From Geobacter sp. SVR (GTDB lineage: Bacteria > Desulfobacterota > Desulfuromonadia > Geobacterales > Pseudopelobacteraceae), in contig NZ_AP024469.1 in assembly GCF_016865365.1 (NCBI RefSeq), forward strand, positions 2,448,501 through 2,512,500: 64,000 nt of DNA. The letters are read 5' to 3'. Within the stretch, counting starts at the first letter, position 1. Each line of letters opens with the position of its first letter. Below are positions 9,465 to 18,543 of the stretch, piece by piece. The position numbers and the translations under genes are program-made. The notes beneath the pieces were generated by a model. The model did no database searches, was not told the DNA's origin, and saw only the letters and a program-made list of their open reading frames with translations.

Positions 9465-10877
9465 CTAGATGTCGTAGTACAGTTCGAACTCCAGCGGTAC
9501 CGGACGCATGCGGACCGGATTGACTTCCGCCTCGGTTTTGTACTCGATCCACTTCTCGATGACATCGGGGGTGAAAACGTCGCCCTTGAGCAGGAACTCG
9601 TGGTCGTCCTGGAGGCACTTGAGCGCTTCTTCCAGGCTGCCCGGAGCGGACGGGATGTCCTTGAGCTCTTCGGGGGTAAGCCCGTAAATGTCCTTGTCCA
9701 GCGGCTGACCCGGATCGATCTTGTTCTCGATGCCGTCCAGGCCGGCCATCAGCATGGCGGCGAAGGCGAGGTAGCCGTTGCAGGAAGGATCCGGCGTACG
9801 GTACTCGATGCGCTTGGCTTTGGGGTTGCTCGAGAACATCGGGATACGGATCGAAGCGGAGCGGTTGCGGGCCGAGTAGGCCATGTTGACCGGAGCTTCG
9901 AAGCCCGGCACCAAGCGCTTGTAAGAGTTGGTGGTCGGGTTGGTGAAGGCGCACAGGGCCTTGGCGTGCTTGATGATGCCGCCGATGTACCACAGGGCCT
10001 GCTGGGAGAGCCCGCCGTATTTGTCGCCGGCGAACAGGTTGACGCCACCTTTCCAGATCGACATATGGCAGTGCATGCCGGAACCGTTGTCGCCGTAGAG
10101 CGGCTTGGGCATGAAGGTGACGGTCTTGCCGTTGCGATTGGCAACGTTCTTGATCACGTATTTGAACCACTGGAGCTGGTCAGCCATGTCGACCAGCGAG
10201 GAGAAGCGCATATCGATCTCGGCCTGGCCGCCGGTGGCAACTTCGTGGTGCTGGCACTCAACGCGAATGCCGACTTTCTGGAGTTCCAGAACCATTTCGT
10301 TACGCAGGTCGTTCTGGGAGTCGGTCGGGGAGACCGGGAAGTAGCCTTCCTTGTGGCGCGGCTTGTAGCCCAGGTTGGGGAACTCTTCACGGCCGGTGTT
10401 CCAGGCGCCTTCGACGGAATCTACCGCATAAAAGGACTGGTTGGCGCTGGAATCGTAGCGCACGTCGTCAAAGATGAAGAATTCGGCTTCAGGACCGAAA
10501 AAGGCAGTGTCGCCGATACCGGTGGACTTGAGGTACGATTCGGCCTTCAGAGCGATGTTGCGCGGATCGCGGGTGTAGCCTTCCTTGGTGATCGGATCGA
10601 AGATGTTGCAGATCAGCGACAGGGTCGGCACGGCAACAAAGGGATCCATTTTTGCGGAAGCCGGATCGGGAACAATGATCATGTCGGAAGCGTGAATCGG
10701 CTGCCAGCCACGGATGGAGGAACCGTCGAAACCCTGGCCCTCTTCGAAGGTGTCTTCACCGAACTCACTGATTGGCACCGAAAAATGCTGCCAGATACCT
10801 ACGAAGTCCATGAATTTGAAGTCAACCATCAGCGCGCCGTTTTCTTTGGCAAATTCTACTACCTGTTTCGGGGTCAT
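9465..10877 (-). CDS. glnA: Glutamine synthetase, type I
   Basis: 470 aa, the normal length of the dodecameric GSI enzyme that makes glutamine from glutamate, ammonia and ATP. Motifs include [19 protein letters not shown], the glutamate-binding NRSASIRIP region and the C-terminal ELYYDI. An adenylylation-loop equivalent is present (IYGLTPEEL, Tyr398), suggesting GlnE-type control. It lies 36 bp downstream of glnB, so the sensor and enzyme genes are likely co-transcribed. Confidence 0.98.
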   Translation of the reverse strand: MTPKQVVEFAKENGALMVDFKFMDFVGIWQHFSVPISEFGEDTFEEGQGFDGSSIRGWQPIHASDMIIVPDPASAKMDPFVAVPTLSLICNIFDPITKEGYTRDPRNIALKAESYLKSTGIGDTAFFGPEAEFFIFDDVRYDSSANQSFYAVDSVEGAWNTGREEFPNLGYKPRHKEGYFPVSPTDSQNDLRNEMVLELQKVGIRVECQHHEVATGGQAEIDMRFSSLVDMADQLQWFKYVIKNVANRNGKTVTFMPKPLYGDNGSGMHCHMSIWKGGVNLFAGDKYGGLSQQALWYIGGIIKHAKALCAFTNPTTNSYKRLVPGFEAPVNMAYSARNRSASIRIPMFSSNPKAKRIEYRTPDPSCNGYLAFAAMLMAGLDGIENKIDPGQPLDKDIYGLTPEELKDIPSAPGSLEEALKCLQDDHEFLLKGDVFTPDVIEKWIEYKTEAEVNPVRMRPVPLEFELYYDI

Positions 10878-10914
10878 GCATTTTCTCCTTTCGGGGGTAT
10901 GTCAAACAGTGACA

Positions 10915-11289
<375 letters not shown>

Positions 11290-11336
11290 TTATATAGGTT
11301 ATAGGTCAAATTGCAAGCGACATTTCCCGATTATTC

Positions 11337-11352
11337 TGCAAGTAACTTGCCA
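11337..11352 (-). promoter_or_regulatory. Sigma-54-type promoter of glnB-glnA
   Basis: On the minus strand TGGCAAGTTACTTGCA matches the -24/-12 consensus with the required GG-N10-GC spacing. It predicts initiation near 11325, giving a leader of about 70 nt before glnB. Nitrogen control through RpoN and an NtrC-type activator is the expected logic for this operon. No enhancer site was assigned. Confidence 0.75.
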
Positions 11353-11481
11353 AAGGAGGGTTATTTTTTTTGCTCGTGAATTCATATTGTTATGAATTTG
11401 ACAGATGATTGGGTTGCAGGACATGCCAATTAATAAGGCACGCCACAAGGATAATTGCTGCTAATTTGTGCAACAAAGGAA

Positions 11482-12216
11482 TTAACTGTTCAATTCCTTC
11501 AATTCCTTGATGATCTCAACCTGACGTTGGTTGATAAAATAGGCAATTTGCTGTTGGGAATGTTTTTCGGGCTGGAACTGCAGATAGCAGGTAAATGAGG
11601 GGGATTCTCCAAAGATCCTGACAACCGTGGCGGTCACCCCCACTTCGGTGATCCGTCCGCTGGAAATATCAGGCAGTTTGAGGATGATGTTCAACTCGTT
11701 GCCCCCATGCAGGAGATCGCAGGACGCCACCGTCATTGCCGCGCCTCCCAGGGAGAGGTCGCTTATATGACCGTTCAGAATATCGTCCTCGACGAACAGA
11801 TCGACATCGAGCGGCTTGTCGAGGATGACCCGGACGAAACGACGCATGCCCGAGCATATTTTTGCATAGGCGAATTTGCAGAGTATGACGCGTTTTTTGG
11901 CAACATTGACGTAGAAGGCTTCCGCAAAGATGTCCTCGGTAAATGGGGCCTTTTCAGGAGCATGGATCAGGACCGTACGCTCGATGTTCACAACCTTCGC
12001 CTGGTATTCATGCACCTCGAACTCCGCCATTTCGTTTTCGACGCTCAACAGAGTGGCATCGTACGAAACCGGCAATTCCTTGTAATATCCGAGAAAGGAA
12101 AAGCGCTGGCCCACCTTGTCCTTGAAAAATTGGACAAGCATCAGCATGTCCTCGTGCTCCGTACCGCGTACCACCTTGTCGTAATAAGAAGACATTTGAA
12201 ATTCCCGAAATATCAT
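11482..12216 (-). CDS. PilZ domain protein
   Basis: 244 aa as opened at 12216; a start at the Met at 12195 (MSSYYDK) is equally possible since neither has a strong ribosome-binding site. The C-terminal half is a PilZ domain, with the c-di-GMP-binding arginines in RRFVR (125-129) and the second motif DLSLGG (153-158). The N-terminal half (about 20-115) looks like a YcgR/flagellar-brake-type beta domain, which would make it a c-di-GMP effector of motility or surface behaviour; that part is inference. Intergenic 11353-11481 shows nothing else. Confidence 0.8.
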   Translation of the reverse strand: MIFREFQMSSYYDKVVRGTEHEDMLMLVQFFKDKVGQRFSFLGYYKELPVSYDATLLSVENEMAEFEVHEYQAKVVNIERTVLIHAPEKAPFTEDIFAEAFYVNVAKKRVILCKFAYAKICSGMRRFVRVILDKPLDVDLFVEDDILNGHISDLSLGGAAMTVASCDLLHGGNELNIILKLPDISSGRITEVGVTATVVRIFGESPSFTCYLQFQPEKHSQQQIAYFINQRQVEIIKELKELNS

Positions 12217-12311
12217 GAATTGCGCAAACTGTGCGCTTGTTGTATATAAATAGGACTCATTTTTCTATCAGAAATACTACAGTCATACAACAAGTATTAA
12301 GAGTTTCCCCT

Positions 12312-13127
12312 ATGCACATTCCCCCCTGCGAGCCCCGCTTCCTTGTCCGATTAGCCGCCATGGTCGCGTCGATCTGCATCCCGCTTGTTTTCACCGTTGA
12401 AACCCGGGCTGACATTTACCGCTTCGTGACCGTCGACGGCGTTGAAACCTTCACGGATGCCCCGGTCAACAAACAGGCACGGGTTGTAATCAAGGACTCG
12501 GCAAAAAAAGGGGCATCGAAATACAAGAACAGAAAGGGCTCCCAAACGCACGACGTATCGCTGGACGAGATCGCCGAGAAAACGGTGCGGACCTCCCTGA
12601 ATCCCCAGCAAACAACCGGCTCGATCATTCAGCGCCTGCCGTCGGTGGGGGGCAGCATCACATCCGGCGTCGGCATGCGCATCGATCCGATTGACGGGAA
12701 GTGGCGCCATCACAACGGCATCGACATCGCCATACCGGAAGGGACCCCGGTAACTCCGGCAGCTGCCGGGGTCGTGATCTACAGCGGACACAGATCCGGT
12801 TACGGCAACACCCTTGTGGTAGAACACGAAAACGGCATGATCACCCTTTACGGCCACAACAGCCGGCTGACCGCTTCGGCGGGTCAGGCGGTCGGCACCG
12901 ACACGGTGATCGCCCTGTCGGGCAATACCGGTCGCTCCACCGGTCCCCATCTGCATTTCGAGGCCTGGCAGGCCGGGGTCAATGTTACGCCCGCCTTCAT
13001 GCCGGGCAGCACCATGCCGCTTCCAACAGTGAAACTGGCCTCCAGCAAACAGAAATCCACCTTCCGCAAAGAGGTCATGTCGGACGGCACGATCCTGTTC
13101 ACCAACCTTCCCCCTACGGCCCCCTGA
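12312..13127 (+). CDS. M23 family metallopeptidase with N-terminal DUF4124-like domain
   Basis: 271 aa from ATG 12312. The ribosome-binding site is weak, and the reading frame continues upstream only from a GTG. Residues 1-34 form a signal peptide. Then comes a DUF4124-like segment (DIYRFVTVDGVETFTDAP) and a LytM/M23 domain with zinc motifs HNGID, LYGH and HLHFE, all intact. Predicted periplasmic peptidoglycan endopeptidase. Its TGA overlaps the ATG of the next gene (tgatg), indicating coupling. Confidence 0.88.
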   Translation: MHIPPCEPRFLVRLAAMVASICIPLVFTVETRADIYRFVTVDGVETFTDAPVNKQARVVIKDSAKKGASKYKNRKGSQTHDVSLDEIAEKTVRTSLNPQQTTGSIIQRLPSVGGSITSGVGMRIDPIDGKWRHHNGIDIAIPEGTPVTPAAAGVVIYSGHRSGYGNTLVVEHENGMITLYGHNSRLTASAGQAVGTDTVIALSGNTGRSTGPHLHFEAWQAGVNVTPAFMPGSTMPLPTVKLASSKQKSTFRKEVMSDGTILFTNLPPTAP

Positions 13128-14347
13128 TGCTCGACCAGATTGCCAAATACACCGCCAAAATGGTTGCAGACCGCTCCGCTCTGGCCGGCTCGATCGCCTT
13201 TGCAGCGCAGGACGATACGCTGATAGCCGCCGGTGATGCCGCACTCTCGGACCTGGCCGGCGAAGTGCTGTCACGGCTCAATTGCCTGGCCCTGACCGTT
13301 GCCGGCCCTGCCCTCCCCTTTGCCGATTTCCTGATCCAACGGGCGGAGCGGACCGAGCACGAGATCCTGCCGCGCGATACCGAAACCCGCACCTTCCTGC
13401 ACGATATCCCGTTCCTGCGGGCCGATGAACTGGGCAGCGACCCGGCCGCAGCCATAGCCGGACTGCTGGGCAACCGCAAGGGGATTGTGGTGGAGGGAAT
13501 CGGCATCATTGCCAATGGCGCCCTGACGGTCGAGCAGGCCTACATCAACTGGTCGTCGGTCTTCCACTCCACCTTCATCAAATACCTGGAGGACCTGCTC
13601 GCCGACGGATTCAAACTAAAGGGCGAAGAGGAGGCTTTCAGACGTTTCCGCCATGAATGGCTGACGGAACTGACTCCCGCTGGTCTCGAATTCCGGCGGG
13701 GTTCTTTTGACGATAAATCGGCAATCCTGGTGGAAATGGCCCGGGTGGGGCGTTACACGGTCCAGCGCGGCCTGGTGGATTCCTTCTTCGGCAACATCTC
13801 CTACAGAAGCGGCGAGCTGCTGTACATCTCCCAGACCGCTTCCAGCCTTGATGAACTGGAGGGATGCATTGACCCGGTTCCCTTCGAGAACAGCTCCACC
13901 GTCGGCATCACCGCCTCCAGTGAATTGGTGGCACACCGGCGCATCTTCGAGGTGACTGGCTGCCGGGCTATCCTGCATGGGCATCCGCGTTTTGCCGTGG
14001 TGATGAGCATGGTGTGCGAGGAACAGGAAATGTGTTCGATAACGGATTGCTGGAAGGATTGCGGCAGAGTCCGTTTCCTTGGGGATACTCCGGTGGTGGC
14101 AGGCGAGATCGGCGCCGGGGGGATTGCCAAAAACGTCCCGCCGGTGATCGGGCAAACCGGACAGGCCATCGTGTACGGACATGGGATTTTCAGCATCGGC
14201 GCAGACGACTTCGACGAGGCTTTCAAGGGTATGGTGGCGGTGGAAAACCGGTGCCGGGAGGAGTATTTCAGAAGATTCGACGAAAAATGGCAAAACAGCC
14301 TGGCCACAGAGGACACAGAGAGCACAGAGAACGTCAAAAGCAGGTAA
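13127..14347 (+). CDS. Class II aldolase/adducin family protein with two aldolase-like halves
   Basis: 406 aa, starting inside the stop codon of the M23 gene. The C-terminal half (about 195-390) is a recognisable class II aldolase/adducin domain with HGHPRFAVV (two zinc-type histidines) and YGHGIFSIG. The N-terminal half (about 1-170) ends in a segment (KGIVVEGIGIIANGALT) that resembles the end of the same fold but lacks the histidine pair, so it may be a degenerate duplicate. The last 15 residues (LATEDTESTENVKSR) are encoded by an intergenic repeat. Substrate unknown; fuculose/ribulose-phosphate-type chemistry is possible. Confidence 0.75.
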   Translation: MLDQIAKYTAKMVADRSALAGSIAFAAQDDTLIAAGDAALSDLAGEVLSRLNCLALTVAGPALPFADFLIQRAERTEHEILPRDTETRTFLHDIPFLRADELGSDPAAAIAGLLGNRKGIVVEGIGIIANGALTVEQAYINWSSVFHSTFIKYLEDLLADGFKLKGEEEAFRRFRHEWLTELTPAGLEFRRGSFDDKSAILVEMARVGRYTVQRGLVDSFFGNISYRSGELLYISQTASSLDELEGCIDPVPFENSSTVGITASSELVAHRRIFEVTGCRAILHGHPRFAVVMSMVCEEQEMCSITDCWKDCGRVRFLGDTPVVAGEIGAGGIAKNVPPVIGQTGQAIVYGHGIFSIGADDFDEAFKGMVAVENRCREEYFRRFDEKWQNSLATEDTESTENVKSR

Positions 14348-14474
14348 CATGGATGAACAGGATAACCCAAAAATCAAACCCTCTCCTGTGTTTACATCCC
14401 GTTTATCCCCTTCATTCCTGTAAATAAGACTTTGTTTTTCCGCCTTTCTCCGTGTCCTCTGTGATCTCTGTGGC
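14304..14474. repeat. Composite inverted repeat, CACAGAG type
   Basis: Left arm 14304-14331 (ccacagaggacacagaga and onward) and right arm 14446-14474, its near complement, enclose a second smaller repeat built on ggatgaacaggat / ttatcc words. The element lies between convergent genes and reaches into the 3' end of the aldolase-like gene. Confidence 0.8.
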
Positions 14475-14484
14475 AAATGTTTTT

Positions 14485-15225
14485 TTACGGTTTTTCCCGC
14501 AGTCCCCGCGCCACCTCGAACAGCGCGATCCCTCCTGCCACCGAGGCATTCAGGGAGGCTACCCCGCCGAATTGCGGAATCGACATGATTACGTCGCACT
14601 GCTTGCGCACCAGCGGCCTGATCCCCTCTCCCTCGCTTCCGATCACCAGTGCCACTTTTCCGGAAAAGGTCAGATCATAGACCGATTGCCCCGCCTCCCC
14701 GGCCAAGCCGTAGACCCAGTAACCCGCTTTTTTCAGAGTCTCCAGCGTCTTGGCCACATTGGTAACCTGCGCCACGGGGATGGTTTCGACCGCCCCGGCC
14801 GAAGATTTTTCGGCAACCGGGGTAATGCCGCAGGCACGGTCTTTGGGAATGATTACGCCATGCGCGCCGGCGCAGGCGGCACTGCGGATCAGAGCACCCA
14901 GGTTGTGGGGGTCCTGGATGCCATCCAGTACCAGCAGTACGTCGGAGGCTTCCGATCCGGCAGCGGCAACCATGTCCTCCAGTTCCGCGTAGGGGAAAGA
15001 GGCCACCCGCAGGGCCATTCCCTGGTGGTGGGACGAACCGCACATGCGAGTCAGGTCCTCCCGCTCGCGTTTGCAGACCTTGACTCCCCGCTCCTTGGCC
15101 AAGGCCAGGATCTTTTCCATGCGGTGGTCGCTGGAGCTGGCCTGCACGAACAGCTCGTGCACCTCGCGCGTGCCGCGTAGGGCCTCTCTGACCGGATTGA
15201 CGCCAAAAACCAGTTCGTCTTTCAT
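14485..15225 (-). CDS. rlmB: 23S rRNA (guanosine-2'-O)-methyltransferase RlmB
   Basis: 246 aa SpoU/TrmH-family enzyme that 2'-O-methylates G2251 of 23S rRNA. An N-terminal substrate-binding domain (about 1-75, starting VFGVNPVREAL) precedes the SPOUT knot with motif 1 (DGIQDPHNLGALIRSA), motif 2 (LVIGSEGEGI) and motif 3 (IPQFGGVASLNASVAGGI). Start ATG overlaps the pyrF stop by 4 bp. Confidence 0.96.
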   Translation of the reverse strand: MKDELVFGVNPVREALRGTREVHELFVQASSSDHRMEKILALAKERGVKVCKREREDLTRMCGSSHHQGMALRVASFPYAELEDMVAAAGSEASDVLLVLDGIQDPHNLGALIRSAACAGAHGVIIPKDRACGITPVAEKSSAGAVETIPVAQVTNVAKTLETLKKAGYWVYGLAGEAGQSVYDLTFSGKVALVIGSEGEGIRPLVRKQCDVIMSIPQFGGVASLNASVAGGIALFEVARGLREKP

Positions 15226-15944
15226 TGCCCACCCGCCACGATTTCATCCACGATCAGATCGGCCGCTTTGGACGGATCGTCGGCCTTGGCGATGGGGCGC
15301 CCGATCACCAGATAATCGGCCCCGGCCGCTACGGCCTCGCCAGGTGTCATGATCCGCTTCTGGTCGTCCACGGAGGCAAAGGCAGGGCGCACCCCGGGGG
15401 TGACGATCAGAAAGTCGGGACCGCAGGCCTCGCGGATCAGGCCGATCTCCAGGGGAGAGGCCACCACACCGTCCATGCCGGAATCCTGGGCCAGCTTGGC
15501 CAGCCTGACCACCATCTGCTCCACCGGATGGTCGATGCCCACACCGCGCAGGGTCTCGGCCGTGGAGGAGGTCAGGATGGTCACGGCCAGAAGCCGGGGG
15601 CGCTGATCGCCGAACTCTTTACGCACCGCTGTTGCGGCGGTCTCCATCATCTCGGCGCCTCCTAGGGCATGCAGGTTGGCCAGTTGCACCCCCATGCGGG
15701 TCGCCTCGACCATGGCCTTGGCCACCGTGTTGGGGATGTCGTGGTACTTCAGATCCAGGAAGACCTCGCCCCCCCGGCGCTGCACGGTGGTCACCGCCTC
15801 GCGGCCGCAGGAGGTGAACAGCTCCTTGCCGACCTTGAACATCCCCACCTTGCCGGAAAGCAATTCGGCGTAGCGGTCGATCTCTGCCAACCCGTTTACA
15901 TCCAGGGCGAATAGTATCTTCTTGCGTGCTTCGTCACGTGTCAT
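15222..15944 (-). CDS. pyrF: Orotidine 5'-phosphate decarboxylase
   Basis: 240 aa from the ATG at 15944 (MTRDEARKKILFALDV), which has an AAGGAT ribosome-binding site. The frame stays open to 15995 only because it runs through the adjacent CACAGAG repeat, so that extension is rejected. Catalytic motif DLKYHDIPNT is intact. It converts OMP to UMP in pyrimidine synthesis. Translationally coupled to rlmB downstream. Confidence 0.96.
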   Translation of the reverse strand: MTRDEARKKILFALDVNGLAEIDRYAELLSGKVGMFKVGKELFTSCGREAVTTVQRRGGEVFLDLKYHDIPNTVAKAMVEATRMGVQLANLHALGGAEMMETAATAVRKEFGDQRPRLLAVTILTSSTAETLRGVGIDHPVEQMVVRLAKLAQDSGMDGVVASPLEIGLIREACGPDFLIVTPGVRPAFASVDDQKRIMTPGEAVAAGADYLVIGRPIAKADDPSKAADLIVDEIVAGGQ

Positions 15945-15956
15945 TGAAATATCCTT

Positions 15957-16085
15957 TTGCCACAGAGGACACAGAGAACATAGAGGGTCGGGCAAAGAAG
16001 CAAAACTTCAGAAACAGGCATCTAACAGCTTGATTCTGATTTACTTTCTCTGTGACTTCTGTGACTTCTGTGACTTCTGTGGCGA
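15957..16085. repeat. Inverted repeat, CACAGAG type
   Basis: Left arm 15959-15986 (gccacagaggacacagag) and right arm 16044-16085, which contains three tandem copies of tctgtgact. It separates livF from pyrF and sits 8 bp downstream of the livF stop. Confidence 0.8.
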
Positions 16086-16093
16086 ACGTTTTT

Positions 16094-16837
16094 TTACCGC
16101 TCCCAAATTTCCTTCTTATCCTTGCCCAGATAGGCCCGCTTGACCTCGGCATTCTCCATCAGTTCGTCTGCCGGTCCCTCCAGGATCACCTTGCCAGTTT
16201 CGAGCACATAGCCCCGGTCGGCCAGCTTGAGGGCCGCCTTGGCGTTCTGCTCAACCAACAGGATGGTGGTGCCGTTTTCCTGCCGTAGTTGCTCCAGCAC
16301 GCGGAAGATCTCCTGCACCACCAGCGGCGCCAGCCCCATGGAGGGCTCATCCAGCAGGAGCAGGCGCGGCTTGGCCATCAGGGCCCGGCCAATGGCCAGC
16401 ATCTGCTGTTCGCCGCCGGACATGGTGCCGGACAACTGGCGCCGCCGCTCTTCCAGGCGCGGAAACAGAGCGTACACCTGCTCCATGTCGCGATGGATGG
16501 CCGTCTTTGGTTCTCGGCTGCGATAGCGCAGATAGGCTCCCATTTCCAGGTTGTCCTCCACCGAAAGCGGTTTGAACACCTGACGCCCTTCCGGCACCTG
16601 GGAGATGCCGGCCTTGACGATCCGGTCGGGGGAGAGCGTCTGGATCTGCTCCTTGCCGAGCAGGATTTCGCCGGCCGAAGCAGGGGTGATGCCCGAAATG
16701 GTGTTGAGGATAGTGGTCTTGCCGGCGCCGTTGGCACCGATCAGGGTCACGATCTCGCCCTCCTGCAGGTGCAGGGAGATGTTCTTCAGGGCATGGACCT
16801 TGCCGTAGTACGTATTGATATTCTTAAGCCTCAGCAT
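16094..16837 (-). CDS. livF: Branched-chain amino acid ABC transporter ATP-binding protein LivF
   Basis: 247 aa. Walker A GANGAGKTT, signature SGGEQQMLAIGRAL, Walker B LLLLDEPSMGL and the switch histidine (LVEQN region) mark it as the LivF-type ATPase of the HAAT family. Last gene of the liv cluster; its start overlaps the livG stop by one base. Confidence 0.95.
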   Translation of the reverse strand: MLRLKNINTYYGKVHALKNISLHLQEGEIVTLIGANGAGKTTILNTISGITPASAGEILLGKEQIQTLSPDRIVKAGISQVPEGRQVFKPLSVEDNLEMGAYLRYRSREPKTAIHRDMEQVYALFPRLEERRRQLSGTMSGGEQQMLAIGRALMAKPRLLLLDEPSMGLAPLVVQEIFRVLEQLRQENGTTILLVEQNAKAALKLADRGYVLETGKVILEGPADELMENAEVKRAYLGKDKKEIWER

Positions 16838-17592
16838 CAGTCGTCGCCTCCCAGGTACGCGGCAACCACCTCGGGATTTTCCTGGATCGCGCGCGGCGTC
16901 CCTTCGGCTAGTTTCTTGCCCAGATTGAGCACTACGATCCGGTCGCAGATATCCATCACCAGCTCCATGTCGTGTTCCACCAGCACCACGGTGATGCCCA
17001 GATCGCGGATGCGCTCGATCAAGCGGGCCAGCGCCAGAGTCTCCTGGCTATTGAGACCGGCGGCTGGTTCGTCCATCAAGATCAGACACGGCTCCACCGC
17101 CAGTGCCCGGGCAATCTCCAGCAGGCGCCCCTTGCCGAACGGCAGATTGGCGGCAATAACATCGGCCAGGTCATTGATGCCGACGAAGTCGATCCACTTC
17201 ATGGCCCCGGCCCGGATGCGGCGTTCCTCGGCCATCGCCCAGGGGGCCTTGAGCGAGCAGGCCAGCAGACCGCTTCTGCTTTTGGTGTGCAGCCCGACCA
17301 TCACATTCTCAAGTACGCTCATCTGGCCGAACAGCTCGATATTCTGGAAGGTGCGCACCATGCCGTAGCGGGCCAGCTTTTCCGGCGGCAGGCCGGACAC
17401 GTCCCGTCCCTCCAGCGTGACTGTGCCGCGGGTCTGGCGGTAGATGCCGGTAATGATGTTGAACAGGGTTGTCTTGCCGGCGCCGTTGGGGCCGATCACA
17501 CCGGTGATGTCCCCCTGTCGGATGGCAAAGGAGACCTCTTCCAGGGCGGTTACGCCACCGAAGACCTGGGTGATGCCGTGTACCTCAAGCAT
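16837..17592 (-). CDS. livG: Branched-chain amino acid ABC transporter ATP-binding protein LivG
   Basis: 251 aa. Walker A GPNGAGKTTLF, signature region FGKGRLLEIARAL and Walker B LILMDEPAAGL are intact. The longer C-terminus (LAEGTPRAIQENPEVVAAYLG) is typical of LivG. Overlaps livM by 8 bp. Confidence 0.95.
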   Translation of the reverse strand: MLEVHGITQVFGGVTALEEVSFAIRQGDITGVIGPNGAGKTTLFNIITGIYRQTRGTVTLEGRDVSGLPPEKLARYGMVRTFQNIELFGQMSVLENVMVGLHTKSRSGLLACSLKAPWAMAEERRIRAGAMKWIDFVGINDLADVIAANLPFGKGRLLEIARALAVEPCLILMDEPAAGLNSQETLALARLIERIRDLGITVVLVEHDMELVMDICDRIVVLNLGKKLAEGTPRAIQENPEVVAAYLGGDD

Positions 17593-18541
17593 GGCCGGCC
17601 CTCCCCCGTTTGGCGAATCTGCGCAGCAGATCGGGAATGCCCCGCACCAGACCGCCCGGCATGAACATGATCATCGCCATCAACAGCCCGCCGTAGATCA
17701 CGATATCGTAGTCATGGGCGGCGCGCAGGAATTCCGGCAGCAGCGTCAGCAGGGCCGCCCCCAGAAACGAGCCGTAGATGCTGCCCAGGCCGCCGATCAC
17801 CACCATGGTCAGGAGCTCGACCGAAAAATTGAACCCAAAGGAAGACGGTGCCAGAAAGGTCATGGTGTGGGCGTACAGACTGCCGGCCAGGGCAGAGATC
17901 ACGGCCGAAAGTGCAAAGATCTGCACCTTGAGCAGGCGGGCATTGACCCCCATCACCCGCGCCGCCACCTCGGAATCGTGCACCGCCCTGAGGGCCCGCC
18001 CCACCCGGGAAGCGGCCAGATTGAGGGACAGCAGCACCGTGCCGAGCGTGAACGACCAGACCAGATAGTAGTTCCTGATGTCGGAGTCGAACTTAAAATC
18101 GCCCAGAGACAGGTTGGGAATGCCCGAAAGGCCGGAAGGGCCGCCGGTCAGTTCGATGGTCTCGTTGAAGACGATGAAAATGATGATGCCCAGGCCCAGG
18201 GTCGCCATGGCCAGATAATGCCCTTTGAGCTTGAGGATCGGGAAACCGATCAGGAAGGCTAGCAGACCGACCGTTACAGCGGCCAGAGGCATGGCGATCC
18301 AGGGGTTCCAGCCGTAGGTGGCGGTCAGGATGCCGGAGAGATAGGCCCCCAGGCCGAAGAAGCCGGCATGTCCCAGCGAGATTTGTCCGGCGTAGCCCAG
18401 GAGCAGGTTCAGGGCAATGGCCAGCATGGTGTTGATACCCACGAACACCAGCACGTTCATCAGGTAGCCCCCCTGAAAAAGCAGGGGAGCCAGCAGAACC
18501 AGCAGGCTGAAAACCAGGAATTTGAGCAGTTCTCGATTCAC
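17585..18541 (-). CDS. livM: Branched-chain amino acid ABC transporter permease LivM
   Basis: 318 aa inner-membrane permease with eight or more hydrophobic segments and the family sequences GYAGQISLGHAGFFGLGAY and RVGRALRAVHDSEVAARVMG. It forms the membrane channel with LivH. Starts 2 bp after the livH stop. Confidence 0.95.
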   Translation of the reverse strand: MNRELLKFLVFSLLVLLAPLLFQGGYLMNVLVFVGINTMLAIALNLLLGYAGQISLGHAGFFGLGAYLSGILTATYGWNPWIAMPLAAVTVGLLAFLIGFPILKLKGHYLAMATLGLGIIIFIVFNETIELTGGPSGLSGIPNLSLGDFKFDSDIRNYYLVWSFTLGTVLLSLNLAASRVGRALRAVHDSEVAARVMGVNARLLKVQIFALSAVISALAGSLYAHTMTFLAPSSFGFNFSVELLTMVVIGGLGSIYGSFLGAALLTLLPEFLRAAHDYDIVIYGGLLMAMIMFMPGGLVRGIPDLLRRFAKRGRAGHA

Positions 18542-18543
18542 CC

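Noticed and set aside
15945-15995. N-terminal extension of PyrF (MPDPLCSLCPLWQKDIS)
   Set aside because: Encoded by the CACAGAG repeat; the internal ATG has a ribosome-binding site and matches the family start.
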